Shown here: one piece after another, positions 9,055 through 18,389 of the stretch
Layout of the letters: the number at the start of each line of letters is the position of its first letter
Position numbering within the stretch: position 1 is the first letter of the stretch
DNA from: Clostridium disporicum
GTDB taxonomy: Bacteria; Bacillota; Clostridia; Clostridiales; Clostridiaceae
NCBI RefSeq assembly: GCF_001405015.1
Contig: NZ_CYZX01000005.1
Span: 62,001 to 126,000, forward strand
Direction: 5' to 3'
Length of the DNA stretch: 64,000 bases
Notes under the pieces: generated by a model
What the model was told of the DNA's origin: nothing
Databases searched by the model: none
The model's input: the letters and a program-made list of their open reading frames with translations, nothing else
Program-made: the position numbers and the translations under genes

Positions 9055-10077
9055 TTACGCACCTTCCTCTGACTTTACTGTAGTTAGACGTTCTGCAAAT
9101 TCATAACATCTAGTGCATTTAGTATCATTTACAAAGTACATTACTTTAGTCTTTTCTCTACTTCCCTTACATTCACCAGCTAAAAAAATACTACAACGTG
9201 GAGAGAATTTACATTCATTAAATTCTTGAGTAAGGTTTGGAGGATTTCCTGGTATAGCTTTACGCTGTGTAACGTCATCATTTAATGTTGGTATTGCATT
9301 TAATAACCCTTTAGTATATGGATGAGATGGTTCTTCAAATACATCTGCAACTTCACCAAATTCTACTAGCTCTCCAGCATACATAACTGCAATTCTATCT
9401 ATTACTCCTGATATAACTGAAATATCATGAGTTAAAAATATTAAAGTTACTCCTAGTCTTTCGTGAATATCTTTTAATAAATCTAATATATACCATTGAG
9501 TTATAACATCTAAAGCAGTTGTAGGTTCATCAAGTAATATTACCTTTGGATCTAATACAAGGCTTAAAGCTATTAATACTCTTTGCTTCATTCCACCACT
9601 TAATTGGTGTGGATAATATTCAAGTACATTCGTATCTAGTCTTACATATCTTAATACTTCTTCTGCTTTTTTTATAATATCTTCGACTGTTCTGCCTGGA
9701 TCATGAGCTAACACAGTTTCAATAAAATGCTCCTTTATCTTTAATACAGGATTTAAAGCATTTTGTGCAGCTTGAAATACTGTAGCTATCTCTTTCCATC
9801 TATATTCATTAAACTCATCAGTGCTTAGCTCTAATAAATTAACTTTCTTGTCATCTTCATCATAATAATAAACTTCTCCCGATGTTATCTTTCCAGGTGC
9901 TTGTACAAGATTTAATATCCCTGAAGCTAAAGTTGATTTTCCGCTTCCACTTTCACCTATTACTCCTAATACTTCATTTTTATATATTGTAAAAGAAACA
10001 TTGTCACATGCTCTTAGCTTTCCATTTTTTAAAAAGAATTCTATTGTAAGATTTTTAACTTCTATTAAAGGTTTCAT
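9055..10077 (-). CDS. ABC importer ATPase, OppD type
   Basis: Second ATPase of the importer, 340 residues, cytoplasmic and docked on the two permeases. Walker A GESGSGKST (41-49), signature LSGGMKQR, Walker B VILLDEP and switch FLTHDIS are all present. The C-terminal oligo_HPY region holds cysteines in CKFSPRCSIF, GECKGS and KCTRC. The start has AGGGAGGG and lies 12 bp downstream of the OppC gene. The substrate is set by the binding protein and the glycosidases around it, probably a manno- or galactomanno-oligosaccharide and not a peptide. This is inferred from context. Confidence 0.92.
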   Translation of the reverse strand: MKPLIEVKNLTIEFFLKNGKLRACDNVSFTIYKNEVLGVIGESGSGKSTLASGILNLVQAPGKITSGEVYYYDEDDKKVNLLELSTDEFNEYRWKEIATVFQAAQNALNPVLKIKEHFIETVLAHDPGRTVEDIIKKAEEVLRYVRLDTNVLEYYPHQLSGGMKQRVLIALSLVLDPKVILLDEPTTALDVITQWYILDLLKDIHERLGVTLIFLTHDISVISGVIDRIAVMYAGELVEFGEVADVFEEPSHPYTKGLLNAIPTLNDDVTQRKAIPGNPPNLTQEFNECKFSPRCSIFLAGECKGSREKTKVMYFVNDTKCTRCYEFAERLTTVKSEEGA

Positions 10078-10089
10078 AATGTACCCTCC

Positions 10090-10998
10090 CTATTTACGTA
10101 ATCTTGGATTCATTGCTTCATCTAACCCATTTGCGAAGAAATAACATCCTAATTGGAATAAAACTATTCCCATAATAGGTGTCATAAAATAAACTATTGG
10201 TCCAAGACCACCATATAAAACTGCTGATTGTGACATTGCCATCTGTATCATCATTCCCCAATGGCTGCCTTTAAAAGGAACTAATCCTAAAACCATTAAT
10301 GAAACTGATGTCATTATAGCTCCCTTCATTATCGCTATAAAGTTTATAGCTATAAATGAAGTTATATTTGGCACTACATCTTTTATAATAATGTTAATTG
10401 TGCTTATTCCCATTACTCTACTTGCCTCAATAAAATCCTTATTCCTTATTACAAGCACTTGAGATCTTATAGCCTTTGCAAGACCAGCCCATGACCATAA
10501 GCTTAATACTAATCCAAATAATATATCATTACTTACGTTTATAACCATTGAAAGCACCATTGTTACAGGTAAAGTTGGCATAGTTAAAACTATATTTGTT
10601 ATTAACATTAATATTTCGTCAACTTTTCCTCCAACAAGACCTGCTGTTATACCAATTCCACATGCAAATACTATTGAAAATAATGCTGCATAAAAAGCAA
10701 CTAATAAAACCGATCTTGATCCATTTATAAATAATGCTAAAATATCTCTTCCTGCATAGTCTGTTCCTAAAAGGTGAGCTGCAGAAGGTGGTTTTAATCT
10801 TGCTAAGTAGTTTGATTCCGGTGCAGGCACCACCATTGGTCCAAAAATAGCAAGTAATAAGAAAAATACTAAAATTAAAAATCCTACTCTCGCCATCTTA
10901 TTTCTCCAAATTACTTGAAAGAATTCCTTTAGCGATGTTAAAAATGTTCCTTCTTTTTCAAAGGTTTTTATTTTATTTACACTTGCTGTACTATTCAT
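10090..10998 (-). CDS. ABC importer permease, OppC type
   Basis: Integral membrane permease of 302 residues. It has an N-terminal OppC_N helix (MARVGFLILVFFLLLAIFGP), then the binding-protein-dependent transport domain with five or six helices. The ATPase-coupling EAA loop is recognisable as EASRVMGISTINIIIKDVVP. It pairs with the OppB-type permease whose stop is 3 bp upstream. The start has GGGAGA at good spacing. Typical length for the family; nothing is missing. Confidence 0.92.
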   Translation of the reverse strand: MNSTASVNKIKTFEKEGTFLTSLKEFFQVIWRNKMARVGFLILVFFLLLAIFGPMVVPAPESNYLARLKPPSAAHLLGTDYAGRDILALFINGSRSVLLVAFYAALFSIVFACGIGITAGLVGGKVDEILMLITNIVLTMPTLPVTMVLSMVINVSNDILFGLVLSLWSWAGLAKAIRSQVLVIRNKDFIEASRVMGISTINIIIKDVVPNITSFIAINFIAIMKGAIMTSVSLMVLGLVPFKGSHWGMMIQMAMSQSAVLYGGLGPIVYFMTPIMGIVLFQLGCYFFANGLDEAMNPRLRK

Positions 10999-11001
10999 AT
11001 C

Positions 11002-11976
11002 TTATTTCTCCCTTAATCTTGGATTTAATTTAGTATTCAAGAATTCTGCAAATAATCCTGATAATAATACCATTACAATTATCATTAGGAACATTCCTTG
11101 CATAAGAGGATAATCTCTCCTTGAAATAGCTGTGGTTAGGTAATATCCAACACCTGGATAAACAAATAAATTTTCTATTAAAGGTGATCCTCCAAACATC
11201 ATTCCAAATGATATAGCAACGCTTGTTACCATCGGAAGCATTGCATTTCTTCCTAAGTAGCTAAATATAATACGTTTATTTGATATACCTCTAGCTTTTG
11301 CATAATTTATATAATCTTCACCTAAAACTGACATACAGTTTGCTTTCATCCCCATTATCCATCCAGCTAATGTAGTTAAGAAATATGCTAAAATTGGTAA
11401 TGCTGCATGACTTAATACATTTAATATAAATTCTAAGTTAAATCCTGGTGTAACTGATGAGTCATATGCACCTTTTGATGGAAATAATCCAAGTGTTAAT
11501 GAAAATAATAAAACTAATAAATATGCAACTATATAATCTGGAATAGATCCTAAAACTGCTTGATATCCAGTAAGAACACCATCTAATAACTTACTTCTCT
11601 TCCAAGCTACATAAATTCCTAGAATTACTCCTACAGTAAATGATAGTAATAATGATATTGAACATACAAGCAATGTCCAAGGAAGAGCCCCTAAAACTAT
11701 TTTAGATACTGATTCCTTAAAAGACATAGATTGTCCTAAATTTCCTGTTGCAATTCCCTTTACATATGATACAAATCTCTCAACCACCGGTTCATCTGGG
11801 TCATAATTTAAAGCTAATTTTGCTTTGTTGTAGGCTTGTTCATATGATAATTGACTTGATCTCATATATTCTTGCGTCAATGTATCGACTGGATCTCCTG
11901 GCATTGCTTGTATTACGAAAAATATTAATAATAACGAAGCTAGCATTGTTGCAAGACAAGTAGCTAATCTTTTCAT
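11002..11976 (-). CDS. ABC importer permease, OppB type
   Basis: Integral membrane permease, 324 residues, with the family's N-terminal helix (LATCLATMLASLLLIFFVIQ), the periplasmic-side AMPGDPVD motif, and further helices containing the coupling loop NYAKARGISNKRIIFSYLGR. The start follows AGAGGTGAT. The gene lies 75 bp after the binding-protein gene, and that gap contains a strong hairpin, so it may be expressed at a lower level than the binding protein. It forms the translocation pore with the OppC-type partner. Confidence 0.92.
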   Translation of the reverse strand: MKRLATCLATMLASLLLIFFVIQAMPGDPVDTLTQEYMRSSQLSYEQAYNKAKLALNYDPDEPVVERFVSYVKGIATGNLGQSMSFKESVSKIVLGALPWTLLVCSISLLLSFTVGVILGIYVAWKRSKLLDGVLTGYQAVLGSIPDYIVAYLLVLLFSLTLGLFPSKGAYDSSVTPGFNLEFILNVLSHAALPILAYFLTTLAGWIMGMKANCMSVLGEDYINYAKARGISNKRIIFSYLGRNAMLPMVTSVAISFGMMFGGSPLIENLFVYPGVGYYLTTAISRRDYPLMQGMFLMIIVMVLLSGLFAEFLNTKLNPRLREK

Positions 11977-12002
11977 GTCAAATCACCTCTTAATTCTAAA
12001 TA

Positions 12003-12026
12003 TAGGGCTGTTAACTAACAGCCCTA
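12003..12026 (-). terminator. Intercistronic hairpin after the binding-protein gene
   Basis: A perfect 11-bp stem (TAGGGCTGTTA with TAACAGCCCTA) with a 2-base loop sits between the binding-protein stop and the OppB ribosome site. The trailing U-run is poor (ATATTTAG), so it is more likely a partial terminator or a 3'-end stabiliser giving more binding protein than permease. Confidence 0.6.
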
Positions 12027-12051
12027 TTTACTTTAACTTTTTTATAAATAA

Positions 12052-13956
12052 TTATTTAATGTAATATAATTCTTCCCCTCTTATCATCTTTCCTATAAGA
12101 GCACTAGTTGTACCTGACCAATAGAAGTCACTTAATTGTTCTCCTGTTGGAGCTTCAGCCATTGAAAGCTTTGGATTATGAATTCTAAATACATAGTACT
12201 TTTCAGTTACAGGAATAAACCACACATTATCATTAAAAAATTGTGCAAATTCTTCTGTCACAGCTGTTATTTCTTCATCATTTGCTGCATCAAATAACTC
12301 TGTCATTTTATCTGAGTATTGGAACTCTTCTCCAGTTTCATCATTTTTCCAAACTAATTTACCTTGCTCTGGGAATACTAAGTTCATACCTCTTTGTCCA
12401 TACCACCAAATTCCGTTGTAAGCTTCAAATGGATGTTGAGTATTAGTTGCTGACGCAAATCCATCTATAACCATATGTCCTTGTCCAGATGTTGCATAAT
12501 CGTTATACGCTGCTGCTTCTTTCGGTGTAAATACTGCATTTAATCCAAATGATGTTAACATATTCGCTGCTGCTTCACCCATTACAACATATGCAGGATA
12601 TTCACCAACACCAGCTACTATGATTTCTGGACTATCTCCATTAGCATCAACCCACTTATCACCTTTTTTGCTCCATCCAGCAGCTTCTAAGCATTCAGCT
12701 GCTTTTTCTAAGTTAACATCATAATTATCTAGTGTATTTAAGAAATCCTGACTTAGATACTTATCTCTTATTGAAGGTGGAAGTCCAACTGCATACTCAT
12801 CCCCTTTTACCATTCCTGGTTCAGATACTGGAGCTATTTGAGCTGAATCTATGATATACGCTATTGCTTTTCTAACATTTACATCGCTAGTTGGGTATGT
12901 TTGAGTATTCATACAGAAACCTAAAGAACTAAACTCTGGAACTACCATTTGTCTTATTGTATCTGCATTATTCTCAGCTACCTTTTGAGCTAAATCAGGA
13001 GATAATCCCATACCTTCTGCATCATAATCTCCATTCGAAATTGCTAATGCATTTGATTCTGTACTTGTTGGTCTTATACCTCTAATTTTTTCTATATAAA
13101 GTGGTACTCTATAATTAGGATTTTGTTCAAATATAATTTCAGCTGATGTCATTGTCTTTGGAACATATGCACCTGAACATTTTATACTCATTAAATCTGG
13201 TAAGTAATTATTAAGCTCTGTAGTAGCTTCATTAACTTTTAAATCTCCATCAGCAGTGAATTTAAAGTTTCCATCATCATCAAGCTCTCTATTATTATTA
13301 AATTGTTCTTCAAAAACCTTAGCAAATTCACCATAGTTTTCAGCTGGATACATCAAAGGTGATTTTAATACATAATCAAGTAATAACGCAGAGTCCTTGT
13401 TGTACTTTATTTCTACCGTTAAATCATCTACTTTAGTTACCGATTCAGCGTAGTACGCTATATTGTTTACAGTCATTTCTATAAATAGATTACACATTAA
13501 ATCATCTGCAGTAATAGCACTACCATCACTCCATTTAAGACCATCTTTTAATTTCATAGTTAATACACAATTTTCAAACTCATAACTTTCTAATAATGAA
13601 GGTTTAAATGTTTTTTCTGGTTGAGAGCTGTAATCACATAGATAATCGAATATTAATGGTTGCATTGACCAATCTGGTCCACCATTTACTAATGGATTAC
13701 CATGAGCTGCTGCTCCTGGCGTAAATGATACCATTGTACTTAATACAGTTCCTGCTACATCAGCTTTTTCACCCTCAAGCTTAGCATTCTTTAATACAGT
13801 ATCTACACTTATTACTGAGTCTAAAATTGATTCAGATGTAACATTTTCATCTGTTGCTGTTCCTGCATTTTGATTTCCGCATCCGATTAATGATGTAACA
13901 CTTAAAGTCAGCGCTATAGCTACTGCTATAATCCCTTTTAACTTATTTCTCTTCAT
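12052..13956 (-). CDS. Oligosaccharide-binding lipoprotein, Opp family (SBP_bac_5)
   Basis: Membrane-anchored extracellular binding protein of 634 residues that delivers substrate to the downstream permeases. The signal peptide is MKRNKLKGIIAVAIALTLSV followed by TSLIGC, a lipobox with Cys as residue 26 of the precursor. The mature part has the SBP_bac_5 layout: SYEFENCVLTMKLKDGLKWS DGS near 125-147 and ADDLMCNLF just after. It is longer than many OppA proteins, which fits a cavity for an oligosaccharide. It is the first gene of the operon. A good promoter overlapped by a CcpA-like site lies upstream, so glucose repression is likely. Ribosome site GGGGGAGA. Confidence 0.9.
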   Translation of the reverse strand: MKRNKLKGIIAVAIALTLSVTSLIGCGNQNAGTATDENVTSESILDSVISVDTVLKNAKLEGEKADVAGTVLSTMVSFTPGAAAHGNPLVNGGPDWSMQPLIFDYLCDYSSQPEKTFKPSLLESYEFENCVLTMKLKDGLKWSDGSAITADDLMCNLFIEMTVNNIAYYAESVTKVDDLTVEIKYNKDSALLLDYVLKSPLMYPAENYGEFAKVFEEQFNNNRELDDDGNFKFTADGDLKVNEATTELNNYLPDLMSIKCSGAYVPKTMTSAEIIFEQNPNYRVPLYIEKIRGIRPTSTESNALAISNGDYDAEGMGLSPDLAQKVAENNADTIRQMVVPEFSSLGFCMNTQTYPTSDVNVRKAIAYIIDSAQIAPVSEPGMVKGDEYAVGLPPSIRDKYLSQDFLNTLDNYDVNLEKAAECLEAAGWSKKGDKWVDANGDSPEIIVAGVGEYPAYVVMGEAAANMLTSFGLNAVFTPKEAAAYNDYATSGQGHMVIDGFASATNTQHPFEAYNGIWWYGQRGMNLVFPEQGKLVWKNDETGEEFQYSDKMTELFDAANDEEITAVTEEFAQFFNDNVWFIPVTEKYYVFRIHNPKLSMAEAPTGEQLSDFYWSGTTSALIGKMIRGEELYYIK

Positions 13957-14008
13957 GATTCTCCCCCTACTTTTTAAAAGATTTATAATTTATTTATTTG
14001 ATGTTTTT

Positions 14009-14045
14009 AGTATAAATCTCGTAAAATCCTCTGTAAACGTTTCTG
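14009..14045 (-). promoter_or_regulatory. Promoter with overlapping cre-like site, mannan importer operon
   Basis: Read on the minus strand: -35 TTTACA (14032-14037), a 17-base spacer, and -10 TATACT (14009-14014). The -35 box is part of CAGAAACGTTTACA (14032-14045), which matches the downstream half and the centre of the cre consensus TGWAANCGNTNWCA, with mismatches at the outer left bases. A CcpA or LacI-type repressor bound there would block RNA polymerase. The same layout is seen upstream of the GH2 gene. Confidence 0.6.
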
Positions 14046-14142
14046 AGTATAGGGAATAATTATCGTATATATATATTAAGATTTGTATATTTTTTATTGT
14101 CACTTTTTATAAATATTAGTTTCGATAAATACTTAAAAATAA

Positions 14143-14180
14143 AAAAATATGCTAAACTTTTTAACGCTTAGCATATTTTT
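14143..14180 (-). terminator. Terminator of the alpha-galactosidase gene
   Basis: Stem AAAAATATGCTAA with TTAGCATATTTTT just past the GH36 stop, ending in a T-run on the minus strand. It separates the alpha-galactosidase unit from the promoter of the importer operon. Confidence 0.8.
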
Positions 14181-14187
14181 ATTAAAT

Positions 14188-16377
14188 TTATACTTGAATT
14201 AGATGTAGTAGCTTACTTGAATAATCTCCATGTAAATCCTTAATATTAAGTCCTCCATGCATTAAGACTCCCCCTGAAAATACCTCTTTAGTACCTTCTA
14301 ACTTATACATTTTATCTTCTACTAATCCCTTTAACTTTATTCTTCTACTATGATAATTTGCTCTTCCCAATACTTGCACACAAGTAACTAAAACTTCTTT
14401 TTTATCCTTAGATACAACTTCCCAAGAATCAAAACTATGATTTTCTGAGAAATTTTCTATACGATAATAGTCTCCTGTTCTAACTAAATCATTATATTTA
14501 TGATACATTTCAACTTGTTTTGGAATCATCTCTCTATCTTCTTTAGGTATTCTAGTAACGTCTAATTCATATCCAAACGTACCTGCTAAAGCTACATGAC
14601 CTCTTGTTTCAAAAGGTGTACTTCTTCCGACTGTATGATTAGGACAATCACTAACATGAGCCCCAATACAAGAAAGTGGATATACCATAGCTGTTCCTTC
14701 TTGAATCTTTAATCTTTCAATAGCATCCGTATCATCAGAGCACCATATTTGTGGACTATAATATAACATACCTGGATCAAATCTTGCCCCTCCACCTGAG
14801 CAATTTTCTAATAATATATGAGGAAAATCTGTAGTTAATCTATCCATCATTTCATAAACAGCTAAAACATATCTATGTAATAACTCTCCATGTCTTTCTG
14901 CCGGAATACATTTACTACCTAAATCAGTTATTTGTCTGTTCATATCCCATTTAACATAAGTTATATTAGCACTTGAAAGAACCTTTTTAACACTTTCATA
15001 AATATAGTCTACTATTTCTTTTCTAGATAAATCTAAAACATATTGTTCTCTACATAACGCAGGTGTACGACCATCAATATGAATACACCAATCTGGATGA
15101 GCTCTATATAAATCTGAATCTGGTGATATCATTTCTGGTTCGAACCATATACCAAATTCCATTCCTAACTTATTCACTTCATCTACAAGATATTTTAATC
15201 CACCCTGTATTTTTTCTTCATTTACTATCCAATCTCCTAATGATGAATTATCCTTATTTCTCTTTCCGAACCATCCATCATCCATTACTAGCATCTCTAT
15301 TCCTAAAGATGATGCTTCCTTAGCTATAGATAATAACTTTTCTGTATTAAAATCAAAATAAGTTGCTTCCCAGTTATTTATTAATATTGGACGTTTCTTA
15401 TCTTTAAATCTACCTCTAATTAAATTATTACGATATAAATCATGGAAGGTTCTAGTCATTTTCCCTATTCCTTTATCTGAGTAAACCATAACTACTTCTG
15501 GAGCTTGAAATTCTTCGTCTTTACCTAAAACCCATGTAAAATCAACTGGATTAATTCCCATAACTACTCTCGTAGTATCAAATTGACATCCTTCAACCTG
15601 AGTAAAAAAGTTTCCTGAATAAACAAAATTAAATCCATATACATTTCCACTTTCATCTGTTGCTGAACTATCTAAAAGAGCTATAAACGGATTATCTTGA
15701 TGACTTGATTCACCTCGTACAGTCGATACAGCTTGCTTCCCATAACTTATTTTTTTTCTTGATATGTGTCTCTCTCTTGCCCATGATCCATGAAGAGAAA
15801 TCATATCATAATTAATCCCATCGAAATCTATACACGCTGATAAAACCTTTGTTAACGCTATTGAATCTTCTGCACAATTTTTAACTCTTACACTTCTTGT
15901 AATTACATCTAGGTTTTCAAATACTGTATAAATTAAAATAACCTCAAGATTTAAATCATTATCTATACATGTTATTTCAAGGCTTGTACATTCATTATCA
16001 TCTCCAAATGTTGCTGGTAATCCCGCTAACTTTTTCTTACCTTTATATATTTCATGAGATAAATATTGTAGTCTACAACTTGTATTTCCATTTTTATCCC
16101 TCACTTGAAGGCAACTTTCTCTAAAATCTCCTATACCATGAGTGGAGTATTCAGTGGGGAAACTATCATAGAATGATACTCTATCACGATTATTCTTTGA
16201 TGGTACATATGGTGACTCCTCTAAACGTAAAAGATAATTTACATCCTCGTCAATTATCTTTTTTCCAAAATACACATGTCCAACAAATTGCTCTTCATCT
16301 ATCACAGAAATGATATATGATGTATCTTTTGCATCTAGTTTGAATATTTTCTTATCCTCAATAAATTTTATTCCCAT
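14188..16377 (-). CDS. Alpha-galactosidase, GH36
   Basis: Family GH36 enzyme of 729 residues, full length for the bacterial tetrameric type. It removes terminal alpha-1,6-galactose from raffinose-type sugars or galactomannan oligosaccharides. Seen: an N-terminal beta-sandwich, then the (beta/alpha)8 barrel with LVMDDGWFGKRN, the nucleophile in YVKWDMNRQITD (Asp near 476), ENCSGGGARFDPGMLYY, and the acid/base in IWCSDDTDA (near 545-548). There is no signal peptide, so it is cytoplasmic. It has its own transcription unit with terminator and a GGAG ribosome site, directly upstream of the importer operon. The cytoplasmic GH26 and Opp-type importer nearby suggest side-chain removal from imported galactomannan fragments. 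A role in raffinose or melibiose use is the main alternative. Confidence 0.93.
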   Translation of the reverse strand: MGIKFIEDKKIFKLDAKDTSYIISVIDEEQFVGHVYFGKKIIDEDVNYLLRLEESPYVPSKNNRDRVSFYDSFPTEYSTHGIGDFRESCLQVRDKNGNTSCRLQYLSHEIYKGKKKLAGLPATFGDDNECTSLEITCIDNDLNLEVILIYTVFENLDVITRSVRVKNCAEDSIALTKVLSACIDFDGINYDMISLHGSWARERHISRKKISYGKQAVSTVRGESSHQDNPFIALLDSSATDESGNVYGFNFVYSGNFFTQVEGCQFDTTRVVMGINPVDFTWVLGKDEEFQAPEVVMVYSDKGIGKMTRTFHDLYRNNLIRGRFKDKKRPILINNWEATYFDFNTEKLLSIAKEASSLGIEMLVMDDGWFGKRNKDNSSLGDWIVNEEKIQGGLKYLVDEVNKLGMEFGIWFEPEMISPDSDLYRAHPDWCIHIDGRTPALCREQYVLDLSRKEIVDYIYESVKKVLSSANITYVKWDMNRQITDLGSKCIPAERHGELLHRYVLAVYEMMDRLTTDFPHILLENCSGGGARFDPGMLYYSPQIWCSDDTDAIERLKIQEGTAMVYPLSCIGAHVSDCPNHTVGRSTPFETRGHVALAGTFGYELDVTRIPKEDREMIPKQVEMYHKYNDLVRTGDYYRIENFSENHSFDSWEVVSKDKKEVLVTCVQVLGRANYHSRRIKLKGLVEDKMYKLEGTKEVFSGGVLMHGGLNIKDLHGDYSSKLLHLIQV

Positions 16378-16471
16378 ATTAAATTCTCCTATATTAAATA
16401 ATTTATTATTTATCTTTTACCCTTAAGATATTATAGTTATTTATTTTATTCCATAGTATTTATAAAGTTAA

Positions 16472-16489
16472 TAATATTAGTCAATATTA
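16472..16489. promoter_or_regulatory. Inverted repeat upstream of the alpha-galactosidase gene
   Basis: A perfect 7-4-7 palindrome, TAATATT-AGTC-AATATTA, lies about 100 bp before the gene start in its promoter region (16378-16600). It could be an operator, but in such AT-rich DNA it may be chance. I see nothing else in this gap. Confidence 0.25.
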
Positions 16490-16602
16490 CTGATTTTTTG
16501 TATATCTTTATTTAATTAAAATTCCCTATTCTTTATATATATATCAATATTTTACCAATACTTATATTTCTCATTCAAGAAAAATATATAATTTATAAAG
16601 CA

Positions 16603-16640
16603 AAAAGAACTATCGCCTAATCCAGCGATAGTTCTTTTTT
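16603..16640 (-). terminator. Terminator of gpmI
   Basis: Stem AAAGAACTATCGC with GCGATAGTTCTTT and an 8-base loop, with A/T runs on both sides. It lies 13 bp past the gpmI stop. Confidence 0.88.
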
Positions 16641-16652
16641 ATTTATTATAAA

Positions 16653-18191
16653 CTACTTACTTACTATTAAGTTTTCTCCAGTCATTTCTTCTGGTGCTTC
16701 TAAGCCCATAACACTTAACATTGTTGGAGCTATATCAGCTAACTTACCTGTGTTTAATTTCTTTCCTTCTGTGTGGTTTGATACCCATACAAATGGAACT
16801 GGTTGAGTTGTGTGAGCTGTAAATGGTTGACCATTTGAGTAGTCTATCATAGTTTCAGCATTTCCGTGGTCAGCAGTTATAAATACTGTTCCATCTAATT
16901 CTAATACTTTGTTAACTACTTTTCCTAAACATTCATCAACTGTTTCTATAGCCTTAACAGCAGCATCCATAACACCAGTGTGTCCAACCATATCTGGGTT
17001 AGCATAGTTTAAGATAACCATATCATATTTATCTTGGTCTAATCTATTTATTAATTCTTCAGTTACTTCATAAGCACTCATTTCAGGCTTTAAGTCATAA
17101 GTTGCAACTTTTGGAGATGCAATAAGAGCTCTATCTTCACCTTCATTTTCTTTTTCAACTCCACCGTTGAAGAAGAATGTAACGTGAGCATACTTTTCAG
17201 TTTCAGCTATTCTTAATTGTTTTAATCCTTTAGATGCAACGAATTCTCCTAAAGTATTATTTATACTTTGTGGCTTGTAAGCAACTTCAACACCTTCTAA
17301 TGTCTTATCGTATTGAGTCATAGTAACAAATACTAAGTCTAAGTTTTCTCTTTCAAATCCAGTAAATACTTTATCATTTATAGCTCTAGTTATTTCTCTA
17401 GCTCTGTCTGGTCTAAAGTTAAAGAATATTACTGAATCATGGTTAGAAATTGTAGCTGTTGGAGCTCCATTCTTTTCTATAACGCATGGTAATACGAATT
17501 CATCAGTCTTATTATCATGGTATGATTTTTCCATACACTCAACAGCTGAAGAAGCAGTTTCACCTTTACCTAATACCATTGCATTATAAGCAAGTTCAAC
17601 TCTTTCCCATCTGTTGTCTCTATCCATAGCATAGTATCTTCCTGATACTGTAGCTATTTCACCAACTCCGATTTCTTCCATAGCTTTTTCTAATTCAACT
17701 ATGAAATCTTTTCCTGATGATGGTGGAACGTCTCTTCCATCCATGAATGCGTGAACATATACTTTTTCTATGTTCATATCTTTAGCTAACTTTAATAATC
17801 CTTTTAAGTGTTCTATATGAGAGTGTACTCCCCCGTCTGATAATAATCCCATTAAATGTAATGCAGAATTATTCTTCTTAACATTTTCTATAGCCTTTAA
17901 TAAAGCTTCATTCTTTGCGAATCCGCCTTCATTTGCTTCCTTAGTTATTCTTGTTAATTCTTGGTATATAATTCTTCCTGCACCTATATTTAAGTGACCA
18001 ACTTCTGAGTTACCCATTTGTCCATCTGGTAATCCTACAAACATACCACTTGCTTGTATTTCAGTGTGTGGATATTTTGCAAGTAAGTTATCGTAATTTG
18101 GCTTCTTAGCTTTTTCTACAGCATTACCATCACCATTTGGAGCTATTCCAAATCCATCTAATATCATTAACATTACAGGTTTCTTCGCCAT
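16653..18191 (-). CDS. gpmI: 2,3-bisphosphoglycerate-independent phosphoglycerate mutase
   Basis: Interconverts 3- and 2-phosphoglycerate in lower glycolysis; a Mn2+ enzyme of 512 residues in the cytoplasm. The alkaline-phosphatase-type metal site is visible (LMILDGFG with Asp12, TADHGNAE near the C-terminus), and the phosphoryl-carrying Ser62 sits in MGNSEVGHLNIGAGR. I start at the ATG at 18191, because GGAGGG lies just before it and family members begin MAKKPVML; an in-frame ATG 10 codons upstream has no ribosome site. It follows tpiA but is separated by a terminator and has its own promoter, so it can be expressed apart from the CggR-controlled genes. Manganese dependence and pH sensitivity of this enzyme class are known in spore formers. 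Confidence 0.97.
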   Translation of the reverse strand: MAKKPVMLMILDGFGIAPNGDGNAVEKAKKPNYDNLLAKYPHTEIQASGMFVGLPDGQMGNSEVGHLNIGAGRIIYQELTRITKEANEGGFAKNEALLKAIENVKKNNSALHLMGLLSDGGVHSHIEHLKGLLKLAKDMNIEKVYVHAFMDGRDVPPSSGKDFIVELEKAMEEIGVGEIATVSGRYYAMDRDNRWERVELAYNAMVLGKGETASSAVECMEKSYHDNKTDEFVLPCVIEKNGAPTATISNHDSVIFFNFRPDRAREITRAINDKVFTGFERENLDLVFVTMTQYDKTLEGVEVAYKPQSINNTLGEFVASKGLKQLRIAETEKYAHVTFFFNGGVEKENEGEDRALIASPKVATYDLKPEMSAYEVTEELINRLDQDKYDMVILNYANPDMVGHTGVMDAAVKAIETVDECLGKVVNKVLELDGTVFITADHGNAETMIDYSNGQPFTAHTTQPVPFVWVSNHTEGKKLNTGKLADIAPTMLSVMGLEAPEEMTGENLIVSK

Positions 18192-18331
18192 AATTCCCTC
18201 CAAGTTATATAAAAATTTCATCTATTTTGACTCGTAAAAGCTGAATTTGAAATAAAGCATCATTTTAACAAATTTCTTCGCTTTAAGATATAATTGGTAT
18301 AATATATATATCTTTAATCAAATTCTTTTTT

Positions 18332-18360
18332 ATTATACTATAATTATATAACCTTCACAA
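18332..18360 (-). promoter_or_regulatory. Candidate gpmI promoter
   Basis: On the minus strand: -35 TTGTGA (18355-18360), a 17-base spacer, and -10 TATAAT (18332-18337). The predicted transcript starts about 135 bases before the gpmI ATG. The rest of the 496-bp tpiA-gpmI gap holds the cre-like site and the tpiA terminator, and I see no gene in it. Confidence 0.5.
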
Positions 18361-18375
18361 CTAAATAGCTATTCT

Positions 18376-18389
18376 TGTAAACGTTTGTT
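18376..18389. promoter_or_regulatory. cre-like site upstream of the gpmI promoter
   Basis: TGTAAACGTTTGTT keeps the left half and centre of the cre consensus and deviates at the right end. Its centre lies about 57 bp before the predicted gpmI start, a position from which CcpA usually activates. Compare the two sites that overlap -35 boxes. Confidence 0.35.

Noticed and set aside
8040..13956. Five-gene importer as an oligopeptide transporter
   Set aside because: Family membership alone would say so, but the operon contains a GH26 mannanase and adjoins an alpha-galactosidase; oligosaccharide transport is more likely, though unproven.
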